NCBI RefSeq assembly: GCF_036785885.1
Contig: NC_092320.1
Location: 18,167,557 to 18,231,556, forward strand
Direction of reading: 5' to 3'
Source of the DNA: Coffea arabica
Taxonomy: Eukaryota; Streptophyta; Magnoliopsida; Gentianales; Rubiaceae
DNA: 64,000 nucleotides
The number at the start of each line of letters is the position of its first letter. The first letter of the stretch is position 1. Shown here in pieces: positions 52,884 to 64,000 of the stretch. The notes beneath the pieces are model-generated. The model was not told where the DNA came from. It was given only the letters and a program-made list of their open reading frames with translations, and did no database searches. Both the position numbers and the translations under genes were made by a program.

Positions 52884-53276
52884 CTTCCCTTCAACAACAG
52901 TTTTCTAAATTCTACAAGCAACTTTTGCCAAAATCTTTTTATTTTTTCGAATTACCATTTTAACTCTCGCATACTAATTACAATTTAGCTATTGAGTGCC
53001 TTTTTTTTTTTTGTGATATAGCAGGGGAAGTGGAACCTAGAGATGTCAAAGTGGAACCAATAAGCCAACACTGATCCAGTTGTGATATACTAGGGGGAGA
53101 GAAACCTAAAGAGGTCCACAGTTGTGATATACAAGGAGGGGAATCTAAAGAGGTCAAAATGGAATCTGATGAGCCAACACTGATCCAGATGGCTGGCAAA
53201 ATTTTCAGGAAAATCTGAATATAAGAGCCAATCCCTTGACCTATACTTAAGTAGAGTTTTAAAGCTCTATTGGTGG

Positions 53277-53773
53277 TAGGGGTGTGCATCGAATTCGAAA
53301 TCAGTAATTCAGAAGTTTGAATTCGAAATTTTTTGAAATTTTGGTATCTAATAATACGACCGAATTCGATTTCGAATTCGAATTCGTACCGAATTCAATT
53401 CGGAATTCGGTAAATTCCGATTTCACCGAATTCGGAAAAAATTATATATTATTATATAATATAAATTTATTATATAATATAAAATTTATAATATAATATA
53501 ATATTATATAAATTTTATATAATATTATATAGTAAAAAATTTATATTACATGTATAAAAAATATATTTATATATTAAAAACGAATTTGAAATCGAAATCC
53601 AAATTCAAATTCCGATTTGAAAAACTCCATTACCGAATTCGAACCAAATTCGAAATATATGAATTCGGAAAATTCGAATTCGATTCCGATTTCCAATTTA
53701 CCGATTTCGAAATGACCGAATTCAATTCGAATTCGGTCAGTAAATCGGAATTTTTTGATTTTGTACACCCCTA
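53277..53773. mobile_element. hAT-type MITE with perfect 8-bp target duplication, GAATTCGA-rich
   Basis: The termini 'taggggtgtgca' and, inverted, 'taggggtgtaca' enclose 497 bp. The 8-mer 'attggtgg' flanks both sides (53269-53276 and 53774-53781), the hAT hallmark. The arms consist largely of GAATTCGA/TTCGAATTC-like units and the centre of 'ttatataatata' units, so the whole element can fold back. Open frames across it are low-complexity and are not genes. Confidence 0.85.
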
Positions 53774-54202
53774 ATTGGTGGTCAACTACTCTAGGATATT
53801 GAGTGCTTAAGGCACCCATTAAAAGGGTTTCAGATATTAGTTTTTTTTTTTTTTGCAAAACTTTTCTAAATTATACGAACAACTTTTGCCAAAATCTTTT
53901 TATTTTTTCTAATTACCATTCTTAACTTAAGCATAATAATTAGAGTTTGGCTAGTGCCTAAGGCGCTCATTAAAAGGTGTATAAGATAGGGGGAAGGGAT
54001 AGACTGAGAGAGTGTAAGTGAGAGGTTTGGAATTCGAATTCTTTTATTTATATTTAAAAAAATTTTAAAAAGGCACTTATTAAAGGGATTTTGGATATTA
54101 GTTTTTTTTTGGAAAAATGTATTTAATTCCAAAAATTGTCTAAATATAAAGCATGCATTTTAAGTTAAGTGTAATTTAGATACGTTAATGAATACAATAA
54201 CC

Positions 54203-54348
54203 TTGTTTGGATTGCAGTTTTTTAAGGAAAATTTTTTATTTTATTTATGCATATATTTTGTAGTTACCTTTTTACCCCCTCACGTACATCAAATCAAATG
54301 GTTACACTTTTTTCTAAAAAAAAGCCTCTAAAGATTGGCTATCCAAAC
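54203..54348. mobile_element. MITE, 'gtttggattgcag' family
   Basis: It starts 'ccttgtttggattgcag' and ends 'ggctatccaaaccgg', an imperfect inverted repeat of about 146 bp. It lies about 250 bp upstream of the RECA3 start codon, so it may have become part of the promoter. Confidence 0.55.
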
Positions 54349-54602
54349 CGGACGAAAAACAGGGCAAAAAAAAGAAGAAGCTAGAATTCAATGACGAAAT
54401 ACAAATAGAAATCCCATTTCAGCGGGCCCGCGCGAGGCAGAGGTTGGAAGCACATAACGCCGCTTTCTTCCCTCCTCGGCTAACACTTCCCTAACCAAAA
54501 CTTCGCTGTTGGAATTCTTCAGACAAAAACTTTAATACTACTACAGACTACAGAGTATTCAGAATTTCAGTGAAGTGTTCAGAATTTCTGTGTTCCCCAA
54601 AA

Positions 54603-57600
54603 ATGGTGCCTTTGGCGCCTCAAAATTTTCAAAAATTTCTCCGACTCAGTGCTTTCTGTGCTTCTCGGCTTTTCTCAACACTCCCCTTGTTCAATTATCA
54701 GGTACCCTCTCTCCCCCCAACTTGACAAAACCCTATTGTTGTTTGGTTGAAAAAAAAATCTTTATATAACTTCAGTGTATTCTTTTTTCTTTCGTTTATG
54801 GAATTTTAAATTTTGTATATTTAACAGAATGGGTTTTCCGGGAGACAAGTGATAGATAGTCGGCACTTCTCTTCAGCAGGTAATTTTTAGTTGGTTCATT
54901 TACCTATTTTATTATTTGTTATTGTGGTTTAATGTTTGTCAGAAAAATGCTACCTTCAGTAGCCAATGAAGTTTTATCGTTTTGCTGTTTTAATTCATGG
55001 GTGATGGGTTTGAGGTATTATCTGTTTTTATTAGGTGGGTTTTTGTGGTAAATTTTGATTCTTTGTTTTGTTTCTTGTTTTGTGGCGTCATTTGATAAAG
55101 CGGAGAGGTAAGCAATTAGCAACTTTTAATTTCGTTTTGCCTAAAATATCAATAACTATTTTATTTTTTGTTTACAGAGCTTTTGAGTTGTTGAATAATT
55201 AGACTGGTATTTCCCACGAACGACTCATGAGAATTAATGAAAATTATTACGAATTTATGAAGTGAAAGGAAGATATTTGGGGTTTAGACAGGGGTAATGG
55301 AAAGAAGAGGTCTAGGAAATTATTGCTTGTATTTTCTGGCCAATAGTCCTCTTTTCCGCGTAGGAAGAAGGATTCATGCAAATAATAGTTTAATTTTCTT
55401 GGTTAAGTAAGATAATAACTGTTAATTACATGTTAATAACAACACATTGTAACTCTAACTTGTCCAAACCAGCAGACAGTGCTTTATTTATTCTTTGTGC
55501 CATCATTACTTCTCATGGATAGGAATTTCCCTAGTAAGCCATATCCAACATATGCACTTGCTTCAAGGAAGTAGTCGTTATTTAAGTATATTTTTTGGGC
55601 AGGATAAGAAAGGTGCATCCTGTTTCGTGTGATTAATTTCAGTGATAAAGTTTCTCAAAATTTTACTTCAAGCTCCCAACGACATTATTATTATTATTAT
55701 TTTGTTCTTTTCTTTCAACATTCTGCACTTAATGTTGAACTTCATCCAGTTGGCTAACATTAAGTTTGATCTTCACTTAAAACTAAAGGCTGAAGCTTTG
55801 GTTCTTTTTGCCAGAAACTTGGAAGTTTCATGGTGTTAGGATATTGTGTTTGTTCGGTCAAAATCAGATGTAACTGTGTAGTGATATAGTCTGATGTGAT
55901 TTGTGGATTAATTTCTTTCTTCTTTCAGCTGAAGCTCCAGAATTTGAGTTTGATGACATCCCTAATGATGCCAAGGCAACAGAGAAAGATGCTGCTTTAC
56001 GTGTAGCTCTATCACAGCTTGCTGGTGAATTTGGGAAGGAATCAATGCTGTCTTTGCAGCGCTTCTTTCGCTCTAGGCGTGCACCAGTGATTCCCACAGG
56101 CTCACTGAGGCTTGACCTAGCCCTTGGGATTGGTGGGCTACCAAAGGTGAGCTACTGGTAAAGTTAGCTGCATATTGTTAATGTTCGTCCTCAATCTGCT
56201 ATGTTGAAAATTAAAGATGGTGGTAATTTTTGCACTAGAAAAGCAACCATTGAATTTACACTTACCCTATAAGAAGAATGAGTTCCCTCCTTTTGGAATA
56301 GGTTTATTTTCTGATGCAGTGAAGACAGGTTTACTCTTCACTGTTGTGCTAAATTACCTTCTTTGCATGCAGTATTGGCTTGGGAAGAGTAACTGAGATA
56401 TATAGTTAGAGGAGCAAATATCAAGGAGATAATAGCTACTTTTTTTGTGAAACAAACATAACTTATTGACTGAAAGTATCTATTATCACCTTGACTACTT
56501 TAAGATTTTCACGGTAGTTTTACTTTGGAAATTGCAGCTGTTTGTTTTGTGGTGTTTTTTAGTTTTTTCAAAATCTGATGAATTTTCCTGATGATATTTA
56601 AAGTTGTTTATCTACTATAAGAAACAAATATGATTAAAACTAACTTGAATCATTCTCTGCAGGGAAGGATTGTTGAGATTTTTGGGCAAGAAGCATCTGG
56701 GAAGACAACGCTTGCACTTCATGTTATTAAGGAGGCTCAAAAACTAGGAGGTGCTCCTTTGTTTATTAACTTCATTATGAGGTTTTGAAAGGATTATGCA
56801 TGTGTATGTCTTTGTTGCTCTAGAGTATATTAAGAGTCCTACTGTCCTGCTTGTTACTGAACTTTGGCTGCTTCTGCTGGCTGGCTACATAGTATAGTCT
56901 CTTGACATGTCACTTGTGGATTGTGGTGAGCCATATGAAGTTGTCCATGTGACTAACTTAAATTCTCCTTGGTGCTTGGAAGGGCTTGAATTTTGAGGCT
57001 TAGATTAGTCAGTTGGAGACTGCTCAACTTATTTGACTTTGGACTTTTTGGTGGGGCTTGGTATTCTCAGATGGTTGTTTGTTTCTCATTTTGCCTATTG
57101 AGGAAACTACAATAGTTGGAGTTCTATGCTGACTAGTGATTTGCTTTTGGGGATCTTACTCTAATTATTAGGATATTTTCTTTTGTCTTACTGATGGATT
57201 ATTCCTTTTTGCCTTTATAGAAGTGCTTTAGCTAATTATTTGACGAGAGTTGGAATAGGACAAATGCCAGTACTGTCATAGGAAAGTGTGCTTTAGATAC
57301 TGTCAACTTAATTATTTGCCTATTCTTCTCTTTGTAGTGTGTTAACTTCTTATTATGGTTAGTGGCTTATGATTTTCAGTGCATCAGAAAAGTTTTGAAG
57401 TTTCACTATGGCTTACTATCACTCATTAAGCTGCAACACTTCTTACAGGTTTTGTCCCATTTTAAGTGCAAGTTACTGATAACCATTTACCCTTTTTAGT
57501 GATTGATGATTGATGATAATAATCTTTGAGCAAGCAAACAAAGGTTCCATTTTTCCTGTTGCTTACTTCAACATGAAATTGACATTCCTTTTGGAGTCAC

Positions 57601-60248
57601 TCCATCTGCTACAGTTCTTAATTAAACAAATGAAAGATTTGTGTAATTTGAAAAGGCTGCAATGGTTTTGATAATCCTTTGTTGTCATGAAGTGTTGTTC
57701 ATGATACTGAATTATCTTTCTAACAGGTTATTGTGCATATCTGGATGTGGAAAATGCAATGAATCCTTCCCTTGCTGAATCTATCGGTGTAAATATAGAT
57801 AATCTCCTCATTTCACAACCAGATTCTGCAGAGAATTTGCTCAGTATGGTTGATACACTGACAAAAAGCGGGTCTATAGCTGTGGTTGTTGTTGACAGCG
57901 TAAGTTTTTTCTAAAATCCGAAAGAAATATACAAGAACATTCTCAGAAGGAAAATGTTATGATGCCAGAGATTAGTTTAGGAAAGATTGAGTGTGCTTTA
58001 AGGAATATATGTTTTACAGATATCTTGAGATTGTACTGTTAATAGAAACTGTGCCTCTAACTGAGTTATTGTAGATTTCCTTGTGCATTCTTGGAGTACA
58101 AATGATAAAGATTGTGTTCTAACATTGAGGGAGAGATGGTGTTGAGCTTACTTTACCATTATGACTAATAAGTTAAAAAAAGGTTATTCTATTGTGCTTT
58201 TACAGATTATTTGTTGTCTTTTTGTCATGTTGATGCTTCTTCCTATTTAACTGGAGTTTCCATTATGTTGGGACTTCAAGGTAGTTCAAAGTTTACCTGG
58301 AACCTATGACCCTCTCAAAATGATATTTTTTTTTAACTTCTGTAAATTATGTCAGATTGCCTTTGAGTTATACTTGGTCATTTTGCAAAGTTTTCCATAT
58401 GTATGGAAGGATAGATGTAGTCGTACTTCTATTTCATAGAAGCACAACATATCTTTCTATTTGTAATATAGATGTTGTTCTTTTATTCCCACATCAAGGC
58501 TAGGATTTCGCTCTGCAAATTGATTTTCTGGAGATTTCTTCTGTTCCTTGCAAGTTAACATGCTACCTGCAGTTTGGTTATGCTTTTCCTCTTTGGTCAG
58601 CCTTGACTCATACATGTGCTTTGCATAATGTGTTTTCTTGTTTAATTTTGTAGGTGGCTGCTCTTATTCCACAGCTTGAAATTGACAATGTGGAGGTTGG
58701 CTCCACTAAAGACATACAATCTCAAATAATGACGCAAGCACTAAGAAAAATTCGTTATTCATTGTCCAATTCTCATACTCTTATCATATTTGTTAATCAG
58801 GTTTGGGCTGCATTAGATTTTTTTGAGCGTTACATATTATGTTGCATGACAGCTGGGTTTACCATCTATGAATCTTCCCTGTCCAGGTGCGAGCAAATCT
58901 GAAGTCAGCCCAAGGAAATCGCCCAGCAGATCAGGTAACTTGTGGTGGGAATGCTTTACCATTTTATGCTGCTGTGCGTATGAAACTATTCAGGAAAGCT
59001 TTGCTAAAGACTCGGGATAAGGTAAATTTTCCATGCCAGACCTTCCACCATCTAATGGTGTTTTAACTTGAAGAAGAATGTTATCTGAGATTCTGATTGT
59101 GGTATTTAACATTATCTCTTGAATCATATGCATGTTTGCGAGAACACTTTAGAATGTTTTCTGTACTTAAAATTGGTGTTGCTACTGCAAGAAAGAAGGC
59201 TTTTCTAATATCTCATTCAAATTAATTCTTAAATTTCAATTGCTAGTCTTTCGTTTGCCATTATAGTTTTTCTTGTAACCTGAGTATTGCTGAAAGATGT
59301 GATGTAACTGCAATGTCAAGAGGTTATTTTCTGGGTTTTGATAATCTTTCTTTGGCTTGATTAATATTTACAAGCTGAAGAGAACTTGTTTGAGGTTTGT
59401 CATTTGCTTGGCACATGTCCACACTGTTTAGTTCAAAAGCTCTGTTAAGTTTCGTGTTTTCAGCTGCTCTGAAAAACTCTTACTTAATCTGCAGATGGGA
59501 TATTTGTCTTGATCTTAACTGGTCGAATACTGTATTGTTCTGTAGTTACTGGAGAATTTTCATCAAATGACCTTTTAGATTTTTCTTGGGACCATTGTGT
59601 CCCTTTAATTTTCTGTGAATGAACAACTTTTTAACACATGCACATATGTATAATTTGGTGTTGTTAAGAGTTGCTATAAAGTTTATGAATGAAAATAACA
59701 CCATAGGTTCAAGGCTATTTTTATCCAGGCCAGGAATAGGAACTATTTGCTGTAAAATGGCTTTAGAGTTCGGTTCATTTTCTTCTGCCTTCTTAGGACG
59801 AAAATTTCTGAATAACTATCTCTGAGCTGCATTACCCGTACAAACCTTAAATGCACATGAGAATGGTCTATTTCTTTGTTGATTTCTGTTCTTTTTGCGA
59901 TTGAGATCCTTCAAGGAGCTTTACATTCTCATGAGTTTTTACGCTGCTCAGGCTACTGGTCTTGGGATCTGTGTGAAAGTAATTAAGAATAAACTGGCTC
60001 CTGCAATGACAAATGCTGAGCTGACAATAAAATTCGGGCAAGGTATCTGCTGTGAGTCTGAGATTTTGGAATTGGCTTGTGAGCATGGAATTATTTTGAA
60101 CGAAGGTGGCAGCTATTTTATAGAAGGTAAAACTTTGAACACCAAAGAGGAAGCTGAAGATTTTCTTACTGCAAATTCTAGTGTTTTGGATCACATAGTT
60201 AAGAATTTGAGGTGTCAATTATTTGAGAGGAAATCAAAGCCAGAGTAG
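54603..60248 (+). CDS. RECA3: DNA repair protein RecA homologue 3-like, mitochondrial
   Basis: RecA recombinase of organelles; in Arabidopsis RECA3 limits recombination between short repeats of the mitochondrial genome. Exons: 54603-54701, 54828-54879, 55929-56146, 56663-56750, 57727-57899, 58654-58800, 58887-59021, 59952-60248. All introns are GT-AG, 86-1,049 bp. CDS 1,209 bp, 402 aa. The first 50 residues are rich in Arg, Ser, Phe and Leu with few acids, a good mitochondrial presequence ([13 protein letters not shown]). The RecA core begins near 70. Walker A is GQEASGKTT at 131-139, catalytic Glu161 lies in LDVENAM, and Walker B is AVVVVDS ending at 210. The L1 region follows, then IFVNQVRAN and the L2/[14 protein letters not shown] segment of exon 7. 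The protein stops at KSKPE soon after the C-terminal domain, with no acidic tail. That and the Walker A/ENAM sequence favour RECA3 over RECA2. The start is fixed by frame continuity through exons 1-3. Confidence 0.93.
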
Positions 60249-63200
60249 ATCCTGTCACACTTTTATTGGCATCAAGCGTTCAACAGCTCGGGAACCTGGC
60301 TAATCTCCCGAAATATTTAACTACACACTAAAAATGTAATTCGTTGCAGAAACATGACTAAGCAGCACATCAAGAATCAAGCATTCGCAAGGACTCAATT
60401 TTTTTTTGGAACACATTTGACTTCGTTTCTGCAGAATACAAAATTCTTCCATCCTTGATGCAGAGTTGAAAGAGCGAAGGGCAGCTCAAGCGTTTGGTCT
60501 GATTGTGTGATATGGTGATTACCAGATGAACTAAATCGAAAGGATCTTGATCCGTTAGAATTTGTTGCATCAAGATTGAAGACAATTTAGCAAGGTGGAA
60601 TATGGTGGTGAAACAGTTAGTTCTCCTGTATTTTAATATTGGCTGGGATTTTTGAGCGTTTCCTGCAAAGTTCAATGCTATCAATCAGCCACAAGATTTT
60701 TACAGAGTCAAGGAAATAGCTTCTATGTATTATACGTTTTTGTTCTCTATTTTTCCATTTTTACTAGAAATTTTAGGTAATTATGTGGTACTGATCTGAT
60801 GTTGTTTCTTGACCCCGTACTTACCTTGTACCATCAACAAGTGCAAAATCATAGTGATAGTTTTTCTATTTTAACTTAATGAGAGTGCTAGCTGCCAGCA
60901 TGTTTTTTTTTTCCTTGTTTTAATCCTTGTGTAAGAAATTGTCAAAGTTAATATAATGTTGTTGTGAAATGTTTGAGTTTCCCAGTTATATTCTTTGTCT
61001 GATCTTCGTTCGTGATCTTTTTTTCGAAGTTTCAACTTTCTTCTTTATGGTTATTTCATGACAATGCTAGTAGCATTGAACTGCTCTTTCTTCTTTTTTG
61101 GCATTAAAATAATGGTGATGAAAAAGAGTTGTTGTGCGGTAGAAGACTGGAAAGAGTTGTTGGCATTAATCAGGAAAACACGCCATCGTTATTGAATATG
61201 CATTATGGATACAAGAACCGTTCAACTTTTGAATGGTCTGAGACTGCTAACGTTTTCAACTAAACCAAGATAGATGTCAAAGTCTGCTAAACCGCCACAA
61301 ACAGCCTTTCCAGTTTCCAGAGTTGGATTTCCACAAACTATAAATTCATTTAATAATGAATTATGAATGGGTACATCACACTATCGAAAGCAATTGTTGT
61401 TAGTCAACAGCAATCCCCACCACTTGTGAAATCTAATAACTGGAATTGGAGACAAAATAGTTGAAATAAATGCAGAGAGAGAGCATGTGCTTATGTTAGT
61501 AATGTCATAAAAAAAAATGTTTTTTGTGTTGGAAGTAAGTTTTTTTTTATGTTTCCCTCCTATTTGTTTTAATTTATTATTAATAAAATTTAAACTAGCA
61601 CCCCACATCGCTTACGAAAACTTACCAAAAAAAAAAGTATATTACATGTACTGAGAAAATATATATGTTAGTAAAAGTCAACTGTATACTCTACTACTTA
61701 AAACACTTCATACTCTATCAGCCCAGTTCGGACGTTCTAAGCGTGTATGGTAATTCGTCCGATACGATGTTCGAAAGATAATATGTTTTTGTCTCCTAGT
61801 GAAGACATTAAGAGTAATAATCATTGGATTTTGATCTAATGATCAGAGAGAGCCTTTTAAAACTCTACCTGGCTAATGCATCACAGGGAAGCGCATTTTT
61901 AAAAAAATTTAGAGAGTGCAGTAGTGCGCTTATCTGATGTGGTGATTCACTTAGGATAAAGCGTTGCCGTTGCCGCAGGGGAAGGGGGAGAGAGGACATA
62001 AAGAGTGGCTTATCTTAAATTCTTGGATTCATATGTATTTGGCAATTAGTGCCCCAAGTGTTAAAAAGGCTTTCATTTCAAAGTGTCCGTCAATATCTGT
62101 TTTAAGTGCTCCCCTCCCAGCCGAATATTCGCATCACATTTGTGTTGGTGGAATTATAGCTTGAATTGCGCTTGTCACGGAGTCAATTTTCTTGTGTTAT
62201 ACAGCAAATCCTCATCTTGATGAAATTGACAAAACGGCAATTTTCAAGTTGGAAGTTTATGAAATGCACCTAGCTGGTACCGGTCTAGGCGAAATGCTAT
62301 GCCGTAAGTTTTGAATTTGATCTTAATCGACCTAATGAATCTCTATATCTCTCTCTCTGAAAAAAGGAAGAGAAGAAGATTTTGGTTGGGAGTGTGTTAA
62401 GGATACAGAGGCTCTGCAGTTGAGGTTTTGTCCAGTTGTATAAATCGACATAATTTCGGTGTAAAATTAATTCAATTATAATTCACACGTTTATATTAAA
62501 ATTGTACGAGTTTACATCAAAATTTACCGGTTTACACAATTGAACAGAATTGAAACGAGGGAGGGGGAGTGACCTCATTTCTGATATGCTAGAACTTAAT
62601 GAGTTAATAAAATTTTTTTTCTTCCATAAAAAAAAAAAACTTCCGTGCCCATTGGGTCAAATTTGGATGTAGTCCACTCATGAGGGTGAAGTTTGCCTAA
62701 TTCAGAATTGAAATTGAAATGGACCAAATTTTGGGATTTGACTGATTGTGATCTTGCCTCAAAGCCAAGACATGACTAAACAATTTTTGATAGTCATCCT
62801 TGTCCGGTTTAGACTATAGTGGTTTTGTTCAGAACTCATTTTCTGCTTTGATATTGTGCACTCTCGCTACACACATATTTTGACACGTTCCGTAGATGGG
62901 ATGACACTAAATATGTACTTGACATCCTGTGCTGTGCCTTGTTCTTTAGGTCATGATGTTAGCCTGACAGGCAAATTACAAGCAGATTGAAAGGCTCTAC
63001 AACCATTGATCACCACTAAAGTTGGTGGGGTGGGAGGTCAGGAGATCAAACTTTGCCTCTCACCATTGGCCACAATAATATGGCAAGCCACTTTAAGTGG
63101 ATTCCAATCGAGTGCGTAGGGCATTCGTTTGGGTCGATAGGTGGTTCAGTCCTTCTCTCCGATTTTCCTTCGACCTCTTTAGGTCCTTCTCTTCCCGTAG

Positions 63201-64000
63201 TATAGAATAATTGTAGGTCTATCATATCGACAAAAAAAAAAGGCTCTACTATTCAATTTAATCTTCTTGATGAATAACATTTTCATGTACCATGTTTACG
63301 TGACCATCATATTTTGTCCCAAAAAGAAGTCAGTAATAGCATGTCTTTTTACACTCCAAATTGATATCTTGAATTCTTAGATATTGGCTCCTTGAACATT
63401 CAAATCACTCGGTTCTCTTCATTGTTCCTAGCCAGGCAACGAAGTGTTATTAATCAATAATATTAACTTGGTCTTCACATTCACTTCCAAAATCCAACAT
63501 AAACCTTTATTTTCTTTTGTGAAACCTTTAAAAAAAAAAAAAAGAGTGCCATAGCCACCTCTTTACTGGTGTAGATTTATTATTTTTTTTCAAGAAGTAA
63601 TTAATCCACCTTTTCTCAGGTGCTGCTAGCCCAAAAACCGATGTTTACTCTTTAAATTTATCAATTTTCCTGAAGTTTATGTAGGAATATTCCAGGACTA
63701 GTTGCATGGTAAATAGCGTTTCCCAGCACCAAATTGGATCTAGACGATGCAGACTTTTGCATGAAACTCAGATTTTCATGTATGATAAAAAGTTGTTATT
63801 CAACAACTATTGACATGAAACAATATTCAATGATCAAGCCACCCCATTCTTAACTTCAGCAGTAATTGTTCTAGCTCCTCTTCCCAATCTGGTTTATATG
63901 CCTCCACTAACCATTAATTACAGCAAACAGGATAAAGAGTTTTTTTTTTTTTTTTTTTTTTGGATAAAAAGCAAGTTTTATAAACAGATTGCTGGAAATT
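60249..64000. other. Intergenic region downstream of RECA3
   Basis: The first few hundred bases should contain the RECA3 3'UTR. No further gene is supported: open frames are under 110 codons with no domain, and none has a matching splice pattern. The region includes poly-A/T runs (62628-62639 and 63938-63960) and one clear retroposon at 63001-63238. Confidence 0.45.
63001..63238 (+). mobile_element. PolyA retroposon (SINE or truncated LINE) with 11-bp target duplication
   Basis: The insert begins 'aaccattgatcacc' and ends in a poly-A run. The 11-mer 'aaaggctctac' directly precedes it (62990-63000) and follows the A-run (63239-63249), which shows target-primed retroposition. The body of about 235 bp is moderately GC-rich. 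A stretch 'ggagatcaaactttg' near 63042 resembles the reverse complement of a tRNA B-box rather than the B-box itself, so assignment to a tRNA-derived SINE is uncertain. Confidence 0.75.

Larger units (their letters stand above)
52201..54540. other. Divergent intergenic region packed with MITEs
   Basis: It lies between the start of the NOSIP-type gene (-) and that of RECA3 (+). A segment at about 52895-52990 recurs at about 53857-53960 (shared 'caacttttgccaaaatcttt' and 'attaccatt' blocks), flanking the hAT MITE at 53277-53773. Between them, 53010-53200 is a set of imperfect direct repeats ('gttgtgatata', 'gagccaacactgatccag'). MITEs of the 'gtttggat' family lie at 52739 and 54203. The RECA3 promoter should be in the last 200 bp, where 54421-54440 is strongly GC-rich. 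Confidence 0.55.

Noticed and set aside
53550..53858. Phe/Glu-rich open frames on both strands
   Set aside because: They translate the GAATTCGA repeat units of the hAT MITE.
59619..60218. Open frames across RECA3 intron 7 and antisense to its last exon
   Set aside because: Intronic or antisense shadows. The true last exon starts at 59952 after a CAG acceptor.

Overview
This is nuclear DNA of a flowering plant, most likely a eudicot and perhaps an asterid, though the lineage call is weak. The evidence is intron-containing genes with close Arabidopsis counterparts (a cytokinin dehydrogenase, a plastid fatty acid exporter, a NOSIP/CSU1-type RING protein and an organellar RecA), GT-AG introns of about 86 bp to several kb, AT-rich spacers, and many plant-type transposable elements (long LTR, Helitron, MULE, hAT and Stowaway MITEs, a retroposon). 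I see no bacterial, organellar or viral gene cluster, no CRISPR array and no tRNA or rRNA gene.

Layout. 1-4749: most of a long LTR, with a TATA box and a U5-like 3' part, of Ty3/gypsy Tat/Ogre type, running off the left edge. 4750-5786: right end of a Helitron carrying a decayed RPA-like (OB-fold) gene and ending in a hairpin plus CTAG. 5787-10110: intergenic, with small MITE relics and probably the 5' untranslated part of the next gene. 10115-11794 (+): a two-exon gene for an unrecognised 139-residue protein. 12395-14589 (-): a complete five-exon cytokinin dehydrogenase of the CKX1/CKX6 clade, tail to tail with the unknown gene. 14.6-36.9 kb: about 22 kb with no convincing gene, holding MITEs, microsatellites, a potential G-quadruplex and a pair of long inverted repeats (29.95-33.9 kb). 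36968-44600 (-): a complete six-exon FAX1 gene with a 743-bp tandem duplication in its largest intron and an apparent GC-AG first intron. 45-48.2 kb: nested MULE-like elements. 49133-51896 (-): two-exon NOSIP/CSU1-type RING gene with a 5'UTR intron. 52.2-54.5 kb: MITE-rich divergent spacer, including a hAT MITE with a perfect 8-bp target duplication. 54603-60248 (+): complete eight-exon mitochondrial RecA (RECA3-like) lacking the acidic C-terminal tail. 60.3-64 kb: intergenic, with one polyA retroposon flanked by an 11-bp duplication.

The genes are independent housekeeping or hormone genes, not an operon or pathway cluster: cytokinin breakdown, plastid fatty-acid export, ubiquitin ligation and organellar DNA recombination. 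I assembled exon structures by hand from reading frame, splice consensus and remembered family sequence, and each assembled CDS is an exact multiple of three. No exotic new system is evident. The most unusual items are the long inverted repeat, the tail-less RecA, the Helitron RPA remnant, the nested MULEs and the intronic tandem duplication.
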